NCBI GenBank assembly: GCA_963820315.1
Contig: CAWFZK010000031.1
Coordinates: forward strand, 1-64,000
DNA from: JACVRW01 sp963820315
GTDB lineage: Bacteria > Actinomycetota > Thermoleophilia > Solirubrobacterales > Thermoleophilaceae
Direction: 5' to 3'
DNA: 64,000 bases
Part shown: piece by piece, positions 42,920 through 58,376 of the stretch
Layout of the letters: each line of letters opens with the position of its first letter
How positions within the stretch are numbered: position 1 is the first letter of the stretch
Translations under genes and position numbers: made by a program
The notes under the pieces: model-generated
Database searches by the model: none
The model's input: the letters and a program-made list of their open reading frames with translations, nothing else
What the model was told of the DNA's origin: nothing

Positions 42920-43851
42920 GCGGTCAGCGCCTCCGCGCGCCGCGGGGCGCGCTCGCGGGCGGGCGAGACCTGCAGCGTCATGGCGAGCGAGGTCGCCCAC
43001 AGGAGCGTGCCGAGTGCCAGGTGGAGCAGGATCAGGAGCTCATACTCCTCGAGCCAGACGTTCAGCGCCCCCACGAGTATCTGCAGGCCGAGCAGCCCGA
43101 GCAGCGCCCAGGCGTAGCGGGTCGCGACGCCTCGGCGCAGCGCGGTCACGACGAGCGCGATCACGAGGATCGAGGCGAGGTACATGAACGCCCGGTGGGT
43201 GAGGTGAATGTCGACGAGCTCGGCCTTGCCGAACGGCATGAAGTCGCCGTTGCAGGTCGGGAACTGGCGGCCGCACGCGTGGTGGGCGCCCTGGCCGAGC
43301 TGGTAGTCCGCGCGGCCGTAGTTCTGCGTGCCGGCCATGTAGCCGCCGGCCACGATCGTGCAGAAGACGAGCGCCGTCGCGGCGATCGACAGCACCCGGA
43401 TGCCCGGCCCGCCGTCCTCCGGCCGGACCCCGCTCGCCGAGCGGTACAGGTAGAGCAGCAGCCCCAGCAGCAGCATCGCGAGGCCGAGGTGGGCGGCCAC
43501 GTAGGCCTCCTCGAGGTTCTCCTCGACGGTGAGCCCGCCGAGCGCGCCCTGGGCCGCCACGAGCACGAGCAGGACGCCGGTGACGAGGCGGTACTGGCGG
43601 TACCTGCGCCACGCCAGCACCACCAGCGCCAGCATCATGAGGCCGACCACGCCCGCGAGGACGCGGTGGGTGTACTCGACGATGGTGTTGAGGTCGACAT
43701 TCGGCACGACGTCGCCGTTGCAGAAGGGCCATCCGTGGAAGCCGGAGCCGGCGGGGCCGCAGCCGAGGCCGGAGTCCGAGACGCGCACGACCCCGCCCAC
43801 GAGGATGAGGACGAAGGTGGCGACGAGCGTGGCGAGTGCGAGCTTCCGCAC
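42916..43851 (-). CDS. ctaA: Heme A synthase
   Basis: 311 residues with eight helices. Conserved features: VGGVVRVSDSGLGCG and FCNGDVVPN (first cysteine pair), EYTHRVLAG (heme-ligand His), AAHLGLAMLLLG (His), HHACGRQFPTCNGD (second cysteine pair), HLTHRAFMYLAS and LLHLALG (remaining His ligands). It oxidises heme O to heme A for the aa3 oxidases. The annotated start is a GTG at 43851, 14 bp after the ctaD stop; a start slightly upstream is possible. Confidence 0.92.
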   Translation of the reverse strand: MRKLALATLVATFVLILVGGVVRVSDSGLGCGPAGSGFHGWPFCNGDVVPNVDLNTIVEYTHRVLAGVVGLMMLALVVLAWRRYRQYRLVTGVLLVLVAAQGALGGLTVEENLEEAYVAAHLGLAMLLLGLLLYLYRSASGVRPEDGGPGIRVLSIAATALVFCTIVAGGYMAGTQNYGRADYQLGQGAHHACGRQFPTCNGDFMPFGKAELVDIHLTHRAFMYLASILVIALVVTALRRGVATRYAWALLGLLGLQILVGALNVWLEEYELLILLHLALGTLLWATSLAMTLQVSPARERAPRRAEALTA

Positions 43852-43864
43852 GAGGCGGTCCAGC

Positions 43865-45571
43865 CTAGACGCCGCGCGGCGCCAGCGGCTGCGCCGAGCT
43901 CTCCGCCGCCTCGCTCGCCAGCGCGACCTCGCGGCGGATGTCCTTCATCGGCTCGACGCTGCGCACGCGCGGCACGACATCGAAGTTGTTCGGCGGCGGC
44001 GGCGAGGTCGTGAACCACTCGAGCGTGTTGCCGTGCCAGGGGTCGTTCCCGGCCACCTTGCCGTGCTTGATGCTGCGGATCACGTTGATGATCGTCAGCA
44101 GCACGCCGACGCCGAGGATGAACGCGCCGATCGTCGAGACGAGGTTGTACCCGCCGACGCCCAGGTCGTCGGAATAGTCGTAGACGCGCCGCGGCATGCC
44201 CGACAGCCCGATCGAGTGCTGGATCAGGAAGGTCAGGTTGAAGCCGATGAACATCAGCCAGAACGAGGCCTTGCCGAGCGCCTCCGACAGCATTCGCCCG
44301 GTGAACTTGGGGAACCAGTAGTAGAGGCCCGCGAAGTAGCCGAACACGCCGCCGCCGAAGATCGTGTAGTGGAAGTGGGCGACGACGAAGTAGGTGTCGT
44401 GCAGCTGCCAGTCGACCGGGAAGATCGCGAGCTGGACTCCGGTGATGCCGCCGATCACGAACAGCGCCGGGAGCGCCGCCGCGAATAAGAGCGGGGTCTT
44501 GAAGACGATCGAGCCCTTCCACAGGGTGGCGATCCAGTTGAGGATCTTGATGCCGGTGGGCACCGCGATCGTGAACGACGCGAGCATGAAGAAGGCCAGC
44601 ACCACGGTCGCCGTCGGCGTCGTGAACATGTGGTGGGCCCACACGATCATGCCGAGGAACGCGATCGCCACCGTCGAGGCCGCGATCGCCTTGTAGCCGA
44701 AGATCGGCTTGCGCGCGAACACCGGCAGGATCTCCGAGACCATCCCGAAGGCGGGGAGCACCATGATGTAGACCTCGGGGTGGCCGAAGAACCAGAACAG
44801 GTGCTGCCACAGCATCGGGTCGCCACCGCCGGTGGGGTCGAAGAACGAGGTGCCGAAGTGGCGGTCGGTCAGCAGCATCGTGACCCCGGCCGCGATCGAG
44901 GGCAGCGCGGCGATCAGCAGGTAGCTGAACACGAGGATCGTCCAGATGAACAGCGGCATGCGGCCCCAGCTCATGCCGGGTGCGCGCATGTTGTGGATCG
45001 TCGCGACGAAGTTGATCGCGCCGACGAGCGACGAGATGCCGGTCAGGTGGATCAGGAATATCCACGCGTCGACCCCTCCGCTCGGCGAGTACAGGTCCTC
45101 GGATAGCGGCGCGTACATCGTCCAGCCGGCCTGCGGCGGCTCGAAGAAGAGGCTGCAGTAGAAGGCGACGCCGCCGAACAGGAAGAGCCAGTAGGAGAGG
45201 GCGTTCAGCTTCGGGAACGCCATGTCGCGCGCCCCGATCATCAGCGGCACGAGGTAGTTCCCGAAGCCGGCGATCAGCGGGATGATGAACAGGAACACCA
45301 TCGTGGTCCCGTGCATCGTCACGAGGCCGTTGTAGGTCTCGGGCGTGACGAGCGTGTTGTCCGGCTGGGCGAGCTGCAGCCGCATGATCAGCGCCTCGAC
45401 GCCGCCGACCAGCAGGAACACCATGGCGCTCGCGATGTAGAGGAAGCCGATCCGCTTGTGGTCGGTCGTCGTGAGCCAGGAGAGCCAGCCGCGCTGCGGC
45501 GACTGCACCCCGTGGAGGATCACCTCGGGGCGGGCGATGCGCGGCTGCTCGACCTTGCTACCGGCTTCCAT
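43865..45571 (-). CDS. ctaD: Cytochrome c oxidase subunit I, A1-type
   Basis: 568 residues, 12 helices. Ligands: TMHGTTMVFLFIIP (heme a His), WFFGHPEVYIMVLPAFG (CuB His, Tyr and the D-channel Glu), WAHHMFTTP and VAHFHYTIFGG. The GHPEV motif marks subfamily A1, unlike the A2-type copy at 19603-21519. NYLVPLMIGARDMAFPKLNA holds the D-channel Asn/Asp residues and VPTGIKILNW the K-channel Lys. Start ATG 45571 overlaps the ctaC stop (TGATG). It is followed by ctaA and ctaB in the same direction. Confidence 0.95.
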   Translation of the reverse strand: MEAGSKVEQPRIARPEVILHGVQSPQRGWLSWLTTTDHKRIGFLYIASAMVFLLVGGVEALIMRLQLAQPDNTLVTPETYNGLVTMHGTTMVFLFIIPLIAGFGNYLVPLMIGARDMAFPKLNALSYWLFLFGGVAFYCSLFFEPPQAGWTMYAPLSEDLYSPSGGVDAWIFLIHLTGISSLVGAINFVATIHNMRAPGMSWGRMPLFIWTILVFSYLLIAALPSIAAGVTMLLTDRHFGTSFFDPTGGGDPMLWQHLFWFFGHPEVYIMVLPAFGMVSEILPVFARKPIFGYKAIAASTVAIAFLGMIVWAHHMFTTPTATVVLAFFMLASFTIAVPTGIKILNWIATLWKGSIVFKTPLLFAAALPALFVIGGITGVQLAIFPVDWQLHDTYFVVAHFHYTIFGGGVFGYFAGLYYWFPKFTGRMLSEALGKASFWLMFIGFNLTFLIQHSIGLSGMPRRVYDYSDDLGVGGYNLVSTIGAFILGVGVLLTIINVIRSIKHGKVAGNDPWHGNTLEWFTTSPPPPNNFDVVPRVRSVEPMKDIRREVALASEAAESSAQPLAPRGV

Positions 45572-46464
45572 CACTCATCCCCAGGCTCGCCCTCGCGGCG
45601 CTGGCGCTGCTCGGAGAGCAGCTCGCCGGCCTCCTGGATGTCCTCACGCGTCCGGTCCGCCCATGCCTCGAACTCGTCTGGCGTCACCGCCCGCACCACG
45701 CCGCGCATGTCCGCATGGCCCGCCCCGCAGAGCTCCGCGCACTGGCCCCGGAAGACGGTGCCCGCCTTGTCGGCGGGGATCTTGAACCAGGTCTCGTTCG
45801 TATACCCCGGCACGCCGTCGACCTTGCCGCCGAGCTTCGGGATCCACCACGAGTGGATCACGTCGGTTGCGGTCACCCGCAGGACGACCGTCGTGTCGGT
45901 CGGCACGACCATCTCGTAGAACGAGAAGAGCTGGTCGCCGCCCGCGTAGTCGTAGCGCCACAGGTACTGCTGGCCGACCACGTCGATCGTCAGCGTCGGG
46001 CCGCCCGATTTCGGCGGCGCCGGCTGGTCGATCGAGGCGAAGCTCGCCTGCTCGGCGCGCAGCCCGTTCGGGCCCGAGGGCGGCGGGTTCTCGATGTCGG
46101 GCAGATAGACGAAGGTGACCACGGTCAGGACCACGAGGATCAGCGCCGCGCCGACCGTCCAGCCGATCTCGAGCGGCGTGTTGCCGTGGATCTGCTCCGC
46201 CTCCGGGCCGCCGCGACGGGCGCGGTACTTGATCAGCGAGTAGAGCAACACCCCCTCGACGCCGACGAAGATCACGATCCCGATGTAGAGCGTGATCTTG
46301 TAGAGCGTGTCGATGTCCTCCGCCTGCGGCGAGCCGCCGGACTCCGGCGTGAAGGCGTCGGCGAAGGCGCCGGGGGCCGTCACGAGCATGCCGATCAGCG
46401 CCGCGGCAAGAGCGGCCAGCAAGGCAAACTGAGTCCACCTCCTGGACAAGGCGCGAGGCATCAT
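45571..46464 (-). CDS. ctaC: Cytochrome c oxidase subunit II
   Basis: 297 residues with a signal/first helix (FALLAALAAALIGMLVTAPG), a second helix pair, and a CuA domain with VIHSWWIPKLGGK and the CAELCGAGHADM motif. There is no fused cytochrome c, in contrast to the A2-type CtaC. The double ATG at 46464/46461 is the best start; the longer frame from 46509 is less likely. It heads the operon ctaC-ctaD-ctaA-ctaB. Confidence 0.92.
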   Translation of the reverse strand: MMPRALSRRWTQFALLAALAAALIGMLVTAPGAFADAFTPESGGSPQAEDIDTLYKITLYIGIVIFVGVEGVLLYSLIKYRARRGGPEAEQIHGNTPLEIGWTVGAALILVVLTVVTFVYLPDIENPPPSGPNGLRAEQASFASIDQPAPPKSGGPTLTIDVVGQQYLWRYDYAGGDQLFSFYEMVVPTDTTVVLRVTATDVIHSWWIPKLGGKVDGVPGYTNETWFKIPADKAGTVFRGQCAELCGAGHADMRGVVRAVTPDEFEAWADRTREDIQEAGELLSEQRQRREGEPGDE

Positions 46465-46509
46465 ATCCCCGGCCTCAGAAGCGTCTCCACTTCGTGGCTG
46501 ATGCCCCAA

Positions 46510-47304
46510 TCAGCTTCCCTGGAAGGCCGGCTCGCGCTTCTCCACGAACGCCATCACGCCCTCCTGGAAGTCACGCGTGCGCGCGAGCGCGTGCTGCAGG
46601 TCGGCCTCCAGCTCGAGCTGGCCCTCGAGGTCCGGGTAGAGCATCCGGTTGAGCGCCCGCTTCGTCCCCGCGTACGACCGCGTCGGCCCCTTGGCCAGGC
46701 GCCCGACGAGCAGGCCGGCCTCCTCGAGGAGCTTGTCGTCGGGGTGAACGCTGTTGACGAGGCCCCATTCGAGCGCGAGCGCCGCGGGAACGCGCTCCCC
46801 GAGCAGCGCCATCTCGAAGGCGCGCGCCTTGCCGGCCGCGGCCGGGACGAACAGGGTCGAGCCGCCGTCGGGCATCAGCCCGATGTTCACGAAGGCGAGC
46901 CCGAAGAAGGCCGACTCGGCGGCGAGGACGAGGTCGCATGCGAAGGCGAGCGAGGCCCCGATCCCGACCGCGGGCCCGTTCACCGCAGCGATCACCGGCT
47001 TCTCGAGCCGGCGCAGGCCGGCGATGATCGGGTGGTAGACCTCGTGCAGCTCCTTGCGCACGTCCGGCATGCCGTCGTCGGGGTGGGGATCGAAGCCCGC
47101 CTTCAGGTCCGCGCCGGACGAGAACCCGCGCCCGGCCCCGGTCACGAGCACGGCGCGCACGGCTGAGTCGGCGGCGTCGACCATCACGACGCGCTTGAGC
47201 TCCTCGCCGAACTCGGGGGTCCAGGCGTTCAGCGAGTCCGGCCGGTTCAGCGTAAGGCGGCCCACCCCCTCGTCCACTTCCCAGATGACGGTCTCGTAGC
47301 TCAA
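46510..47304 (-). CDS. Enoyl-CoA hydratase/isomerase-family protein
   Basis: 264 residues of the crotonase superfamily: VGRLTLNRPDSLNAWTPEF, the oxyanion motif GRGFSSGADLKAG, AVNGPAVGIGASLAFACDLV with the second oxyanion segment, and AFFGLAFVNIGLMPDGGSTL holding the catalytic Asp/Glu region. Such enzymes hydrate or isomerise acyl-CoA thioesters; the closest pattern is PaaG-like. The TTG start (47304) has GGAGG six bases upstream and overlaps the MocR stop, so the two are co-transcribed. Confidence 0.85.
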   Translation of the reverse strand: MSYETVIWEVDEGVGRLTLNRPDSLNAWTPEFGEELKRVVMVDAADSAVRAVLVTGAGRGFSSGADLKAGFDPHPDDGMPDVRKELHEVYHPIIAGLRRLEKPVIAAVNGPAVGIGASLAFACDLVLAAESAFFGLAFVNIGLMPDGGSTLFVPAAAGKARAFEMALLGERVPAALALEWGLVNSVHPDDKLLEEAGLLVGRLAKGPTRSYAGTKRALNRMLYPDLEGQLELEADLQHALARTRDFQEGVMAFVEKREPAFQGS

Positions 47305-48707
47305 CTCGAGCCTCCTGTTCGACGTGCGCGTCCGGCGGCAGCGTACCCGGCCGCCAACTCGGCCACGCCGGCCTCGATTGCGGGCTCGGAGATGCGCCCA
47401 TAACCGAGCAGCAGCGCGGGCGGACGCGGCGCCACGGAGTGCTCGGCCAGCCCCGACAGCGCGACCCCGCGCTCGCGCGCGGCGCTCAGCACCGCCGCCT
47501 CGTCCGCGCCCGGCGGCAGCAGCGCCACGAGGTGGAGGCCCGCCGCGATGCCGGCGGGCTCCCAGCCGGGCAGCCGCTCCCCGAGCGCGGCGACGAGCGC
47601 GTCGCGGCGGCGCCGGTAGATGCCGCGGGTGCGGCGCAGATGGCGATCGAGCTCGCCGCGCTCGAGGAAGTCGGCGAGCGCCAGCTGCTCGACCACGGGC
47701 GTGCCGAGGTCGTCGCGCTCCTTGGCGGCGACGAGATCGGCGGCGATGCGCTCGGGCGTCACCATCCACCCGAGCCGCAGACCGGGCGCGAGCGTCTTCG
47801 ACACCGAGCCGGCGTAGAGCACCCGCTCCGGCGCGAGCCCCTGCAGCGCGCCCACGGGAGCGCGGTCGTAGCGGTACTCCGAGTCGTAGTCGTCCTCGAG
47901 CACGAGCGCGTCCGCCGCGGCGGCCCACTCCGCGAGCAGCGCGCGCCGGGCGGGGGAGAGGACGACGCCGAGCGGGAACTGGTGCGCCGGCGTGACCATC
48001 ACCGCGTCGAGTGGCTCGTGCGCGTCGAGCCGATCGGTGCGCAGCCCCTCCTCGTCCACCTCGATCGGAACGGTCTCGAGGCCGGTCGAGGCGAGCTGCG
48101 TGCGGCCGGGCCCGCTCGAGGGATCCTCGACGGCGATCCGGCTCCCGCCGCGGGCGACGAGCGTGCGCCCGAGCAGCGCCATCCCCTGCGCCATCCCGGA
48201 GGTGACGATCACGCGCTCGGGGTCGCAGGCGGCGCCGCGCACCCGGCCCAGGTAGGAGGCGAGCGCGGTGCGCAGCTCGGGCGCCCCGCGCGGGTCGCCG
48301 TAGTCGAGCCGCACGTCGGGGGCCGAGCGCAGCGCACGCCGCAGCGACGCGAGCCAGACGTCGCGCGGGAAGAGCGAGACGTCCGGGCCGCCGGGGCGGA
48401 AGTCGAAGCGCGGCGCCCGCTCGGCCGCGGGCGCGGGCAGCGCCCGCGCGCCGGGCGAGGCGGCCTGCGCGACGCGCGTGGCGCCGCCCGGGCGCGTGAC
48501 GAGATAGCCCTCGGCCACGAGCTGCGCGTAGGCCTCGACGATCACCCCGCGCGAGACGCCGAGCTCGCGCGCGAGCCCTCGGCTCGAGGGCAGGGCGCTG
48601 TCCGGCGCGAGCCGCTCGTCGCGCACCGCGGCGCGCAGCTGCTCCTCGACCTGGGCCTTGAGCGACGGGCGGCCGCGGTCCAGCGAGATGAAGAGCTCGA
48701 GGCTCAA
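47301..48707 (-). CDS. MocR-type regulator (GntR DNA-binding plus aminotransferase domain)
   Basis: 468 residues. The N-terminal GntR winged helix spans about residues 10-80 (LPSSRGLARELGVSRGVIVE). A fold-I aminotransferase domain follows with RVIVTSGMAQGMALLGRTLV, VMVTPAHQFPLGVVLSPARR, LEDDYDSEYRYD and the PLP lysine in AGSVSKTLAPGLRLGW. MocR proteins use bound PLP to sense amino-acid or vitamin signals. TTG start (48707). Direct repeats CAACTGGT lie just upstream in the gap to a divergent LysE-type exporter, its likely target. Confidence 0.88.
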   Translation of the reverse strand: MSLELFISLDRGRPSLKAQVEEQLRAAVRDERLAPDSALPSSRGLARELGVSRGVIVEAYAQLVAEGYLVTRPGGATRVAQAASPGARALPAPAAERAPRFDFRPGGPDVSLFPRDVWLASLRRALRSAPDVRLDYGDPRGAPELRTALASYLGRVRGAACDPERVIVTSGMAQGMALLGRTLVARGGSRIAVEDPSSGPGRTQLASTGLETVPIEVDEEGLRTDRLDAHEPLDAVMVTPAHQFPLGVVLSPARRALLAEWAAAADALVLEDDYDSEYRYDRAPVGALQGLAPERVLYAGSVSKTLAPGLRLGWMVTPERIAADLVAAKERDDLGTPVVEQLALADFLERGELDRHLRRTRGIYRRRRDALVAALGERLPGWEPAGIAAGLHLVALLPPGADEAAVLSAARERGVALSGLAEHSVAPRPPALLLGYGRISEPAIEAGVAELAAGYAAAGRARRTGGSS

Positions 48708-48709
48708 GG

Positions 48710-48741
48710 CAACTGGTACATGGCAGGAGTGATCAACTGGT
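48710..48741. promoter_or_regulatory. Direct repeats between MocR and LysE genes
   Basis: CAACTGGT occurs at 48710-48717 and 48734-48741, 24 bp apart in direct orientation. The first copy is three bases from the regulator's start codon. MocR regulators typically bind direct repeats in the divergent promoter region, so this is a credible operator. Confidence 0.6.
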
Positions 48742-48770
48742 CCTTTCCCTCAGACCGGTTCGATCATACG

Positions 48771-49406
48771 GTGACGAGCGTGCCTGAGCCGTCGACCCTC
48801 CTGCTGTTCGCCGTGAGCGCGCTCGCGCTCGTCGCCGTGCCGGGTCCCAACCTGATCTACATCGTCACCCGCAGCATCGACCAGGGCCGCGGCGCGGGCG
48901 TGGCCTCCGCCCTCGGGGTCGAGACCGCCACGCTCGTTCACATCGCGGCCGCGGCGGCCGGCCTGTCGGCCGCGCTCGCCTCGTCGGCCACGGCCTTCAC
49001 GGTCGTCAAGTACGCGGGCGCCGCCTATCTCGTCTTCCTGGCCCTGCGCGCCTTCAGGGAGCGCGGCGACGAGGCGGAGCGCGCACCTGCCGCGGGCCGC
49101 CGGGTCTTCGCCCAGGGCTTCGTCGTCAACCTCCTGAACCCGAAGGTCGCGCTCTTCTTCCTCGCCTTTCTGCCGCAGTTCGTCGATCCGGGCGCGGGCG
49201 CCGCCTGGACGCAGGTCATCGTGCTCGGCGGATTGCTCGCCGCGATCGGGCTGTCCGTGGATCTGATGTACGCCCTCGCCGCGGGCTCGCTCGGCGGCCT
49301 GATCCGCGGCAATGCCGCGGTCGCGCGCCGGCGCGGCCGGATGGCGGGCGGTGTCTACCTCGCGCTCGCGGCGGTCACGCTCGCCGGCGGGCGGAGGTCG
49401 TCGTGA
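48771..49406 (+). CDS. LysE-family amino-acid exporter
   Basis: 211 residues with six helices; signature VAVPGPNLIYIVTRSIDQGR near the N-terminus and FVVNLLNPKVALFFLAFLPQ in the middle, both typical of the RhtB/LysE family. It exports amino acids or derivatives. GTG 48771 is taken as start; GTG 48780 is equally possible. Divergent from the MocR-type regulator and overlapping the DMT-family gene downstream (GTGA). Confidence 0.85.
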   Translation: MTSVPEPSTLLLFAVSALALVAVPGPNLIYIVTRSIDQGRGAGVASALGVETATLVHIAAAAAGLSAALASSATAFTVVKYAGAAYLVFLALRAFRERGDEAERAPAAGRRVFAQGFVVNLLNPKVALFFLAFLPQFVDPGAGAAWTQVIVLGGLLAAIGLSVDLMYALAAGSLGGLIRGNAAVARRRGRMAGGVYLALAAVTLAGGRRSS

Positions 49407-50338
49407 GCACGACGCTGCGCGGCTCGCTGCTCGCGACGCTCGCGCTCGCGGCGGTCGGCTCACTGGTGGCCGCCTCCGACGCGGTCGAGAGCTACCCGCT
49501 CGCCGAGGGGCAGTTCATGCGCTACCTGATCGCCGCGGCCATCCTCGTCGCGATCGCGCGCGGGCGCCTGCCGCGGCTGTCGGCACGCGAGGCGCTCGGA
49601 CTGACCGCCCTGGCCGCCACCGGTCTCGTGCTCTTCAACGTGTTCGTGGTCGAGGGCGTGCGCGAGACCGATCCGGCGACGGTCGGCGTGATCGTCGGCT
49701 GTGTCCCGGTCGTGCTGGCGCTGGCGGGGCCACTGCTGGAGCGCCGCCCCGTGAGCGGCCGGGTATTGGTCGCCGGCGTCGTGGTGTCGGTCGGGGCGGC
49801 GGGGGTCCAGTGGGCCGACGGGGGCATCACCTGGCTCGGGCTTGGGCTGGCGCTCGGCGCCCTCGCCTGCGAGGCCGCCTTCTCGCTGCTCGCGGCGCCG
49901 CACCTCGAGCGGCTCGGCGCGCTGGCCGTCTCCGCGTACGCCTGCCTGTTCGCGCTGCCGCTCCTGGCCGCCTGGGGGATCGTGGCGGGCGGGCCCGAGC
50001 TGCCCGCGCCGAACGCCGAGGAGCTGGCCGCGCTCGTGTACCTCGGGGCGATCGTCACCACCGGCGGATTCCTGTGCTGGTACACGGCCGTCGGCATCCT
50101 CGGGGTCGAGCGCGCGGGGCTCTTCGCGGGCGTGCTGCCGGTGAGCGCGCTCGCCTGCTCGGCGGCGCTCGGCGTCGCGGGGGTGACACCCGAGCGGCTC
50201 GCCGCGGTGGCCGTCGTGGCAGTGGGGATCACGCTTGGGGTACGCGGCGAGCGCCGCGCTCGGGCGGCCTCCGAGGACAGCGGAGACCCCTCTGTCTTGC
50301 GCGCGGCACCAAGCAGTGCCAGTCTTTCCTCCCCCTGA
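49403..50338 (+). CDS. DMT-superfamily (EamA) transporter
   Basis: 311 residues, about ten helices in two similar EamA halves (first ends in VSVGAAGVQWADGG; second starts LGLGLALGALACEAAFSLLA). The conserved pattern ATGLVLFNVFVVEGVRETDP and AIVTTGGFLCWYTAVGILGV matches drug/metabolite exporters. Substrate unknown. Its GTG overlaps the LysE stop, so both belong to the MocR-controlled cluster. Confidence 0.8.
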   Translation: MSTTLRGSLLATLALAAVGSLVAASDAVESYPLAEGQFMRYLIAAAILVAIARGRLPRLSAREALGLTALAATGLVLFNVFVVEGVRETDPATVGVIVGCVPVVLALAGPLLERRPVSGRVLVAGVVVSVGAAGVQWADGGITWLGLGLALGALACEAAFSLLAAPHLERLGALAVSAYACLFALPLLAAWGIVAGGPELPAPNAEELAALVYLGAIVTTGGFLCWYTAVGILGVERAGLFAGVLPVSALACSAALGVAGVTPERLAAVAVVAVGITLGVRGERRARAASEDSGDPSVLRAAPSSASLSSP

Positions 50339-50367
50339 CGTGACGCGCGACCCTGGGAGGATCGCTG

Positions 50368-55916
<5,549 letters not shown>

Positions 55917-55920
<4 letters not shown>

Positions 55921-58376
55921 ATGAGTCGCCGGGCATCCTCGTAGTCGACGACCAGCCGGACACCCTGACGGCGCTCGAGGCCCTGCTGGCCTCGCTCGGC
56001 CACCGGATCGTGACCGCCCGCTCGGGCGAGGAGGCGCTGCGGCGCCTGCTCGACGAGGACTTCGGCGTGATCGTGATGGACGTCCGGATGCCGGGCATGG
56101 ACGGCTTCGAGACCGTCGAGCTGATCAAGCAGCGCCCGCGGCACGAGGACACGGCGGTCGTCTTCCTGACCGGCGCCGATGCAGACAGCGAGCAGATCCA
56201 GCGCGGCTACTCCGCCGGCGCGGTGGACTACATCGTCAAGCCCGTCGACCCCGACGTGCTGCGCTCCAAGGTCGCAATGCTGATCGCGCTCGCCGAGAAG
56301 AACGCTGCGCTGCGCGAGTCGGAGGTGCGCTTCCGCGCGGCCTTCGAGGGTGCGCCGATCGGGATCGGGCTGAGCGAGCTCGACGGCGACTGGATCGAGG
56401 TCAACGGGGCGCTCTGCGAGATGCTCGGGCTCTCGCACGAGCAGTTGCTGACGCGGCCGCCCGTCGACATCGCCCATCCCGACGACCGGCGGCGCGAGCA
56501 GGAGGCGGTGGCTCGGCTCGTCGAGGAGCGCCGAGGCTCGCATCAGTCCGAGGTGCGCTTCACGCGCAGCGACGGCGAGCTGCGCTACGCGCTCGTGAGC
56601 GTGTCGCTTGCGGTCGACGCCCACGACCGGCCCCTGCACCTGATCTGGCAGGTGCTCGACATGACCGACCGGCGCCGCGCGGCGATCGAGAGCGCCGCGC
56701 GCGCTCAGGCCGAGACGGTCGCGGAGGCGCTCTCGAAGCTCCAGCGCGTGACCGAGGCGGCGCTGGGGACGCTCGCGCTCGAGGAGATGCTCGCATCGCT
56801 CGTCGAGCGGATCCGCGAGGACTTCGGGGCGGACCTCGCGCGCATCCTGCTGCGCGGCGACGACGACCCGTCGCGGCTCGTCGTCGGCGCTGCGAGCGGC
56901 TTCGCTTCGCTCCGAGCCGGCGATCCCGTGCCGCTCACCGATGCGCTCGCACCGGTCCTCGAGGAGGGCCGGCCGATCACGCTGGCCGACTTCTCGGACG
57001 GGCTCGATGCCGCGCTCGCGTCCGAGCAGCCGCGGGCGGTCATGGCCGCGCCGCTGCCGGTCGGCGACGAGATCGCCGGGGTGGTCGAGCTCAGCCTCTG
57101 CTCGTCGCGCCGCTGGACGGCGGACGAGGAAAGCCTGCTGATCCTGATGGCCGACCGCGCCGGCCTCGCGATCGCGAACGCGCGCGCGTACGAGCGCGAG
57201 CTCGGCACGGTGGAGACGCTCCAGCGCAGCCTGCTACCCGCCGCCCTGCCGGAGCCCGAGGGGGTCAAGGTGGCCGCGCGCTATCTGCCCGGCGGCGCCA
57301 AGGTCGGCGGTGACTGGTACGACGCGCTCCAGCTCGGCGACGGCAGCCTCGGCGTGGCGATGGGCGACGTGGTGGGACACGGGCTCGGGGCGGCCGCGCT
57401 GATGGCGCAGCTGCGCCACGCGACGCGCGCCTACGCGCTCGAGGGGCATTCGCCGAGCGCCGTCCTCGACAGGCTCGACCGGCTCGTGCGCAGCCTCGAG
57501 GGCGGCCAGATGGCCACGCTCCTGTTCTTGGCCTTCGAGCCCGACCGCTCCAAGGTGCGGCTCGCAAGCGCGGGCCACGTACCGCCGCTGCTCGTCGGGC
57601 CGGACGGCAGGGCCGAATTCCTCGCGGGGGCCCCGGACCCGCCCCTCGGCGTTTTCGAGACCCCAAGCCACAGCGAGGTCGAGATCGCGCTCGAGCCGGG
57701 TTCGACGTTGATCCTCTACACGGACGGCCTCGTCGAGCAGCGCGGCATCTCGATCGACGTGGGCCTCGAGGCGCTGCGGGCGGCGGCCATGGATCCGGGC
57801 GAGGATCCCGAGGCCCTCTGCGAGCGGCTGCTCGACGCGATGCTCGAGATGCACGACCCGCGCGACGACGTCGCGCTGCTGGCGCTGCGCGCGCTCCCCG
57901 TACCGCCCGGGCCGTTCCGGGTCGAGCTGCGCCCCGACCCCGGAGAGCTCGCGTCGGTGCGGCGCGGGCTGAGCCGCTGGCTGGCCGCTCGCGGCGCGAA
58001 CAAGGGCGAGCTCGAGGCCATCCAGGTCGCCTGCCACGAGGCCTGCTCCAACTCGATCGAGCACGGCTGCCGCTTCGGGCCCGGGAGCGTGACCGTCGAG
58101 GCGGACATGAGCGAGCAGGGGGTCGTCCTGGAGGTGCGTGACAGCGGCACCTGGGTGGAGCGACCGGACGGTCCGTTGCCCTTCCGCGGCCACGGATTGC
58201 CGCTGATGGAGGCGCTGGCGGACTCCGTGGATATCGAGCGCTCGGAGGCGGGGACCACGGTCCGTTTGCGCCTTCGGCTCGCATGCCAAGCTACGGAGGA
58301 GTGCTCCTCGACTCAATTGAATGGCTCGGGCACTCGGGCTTCCGAGTCGCCGTCGGAAGAGCCTTCGTCTACATAG
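55917..58376 (+). CDS. REC-PAS-GAF-PP2C-HATPase signalling protein (RsbU/RsbW-like)
   Basis: 819 residues. Residues 1-125 form a receiver with IVMDVRMPGMDG (phospho-Asp) and VDYIVKPVDP. A PAS domain lies at about 135-260, a GAF at about 285-430. The SpoIIE/PP2C phosphatase follows with GGAKVGGDWYDALQLGDG, GDVVGHGLGAAALMAQLRHA and LILYTDGLVEQRG, all metal-binding. The last domain is an anti-sigma-type HATPase: ACHEACSNSIEHGCRFGPGS, VRDSGTWVE and GHGLPLMEALADSVDI. The start overlaps the hybrid kinase stop (GTGA). It is a probable partner-switching output of the kinase. Confidence 0.88.
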
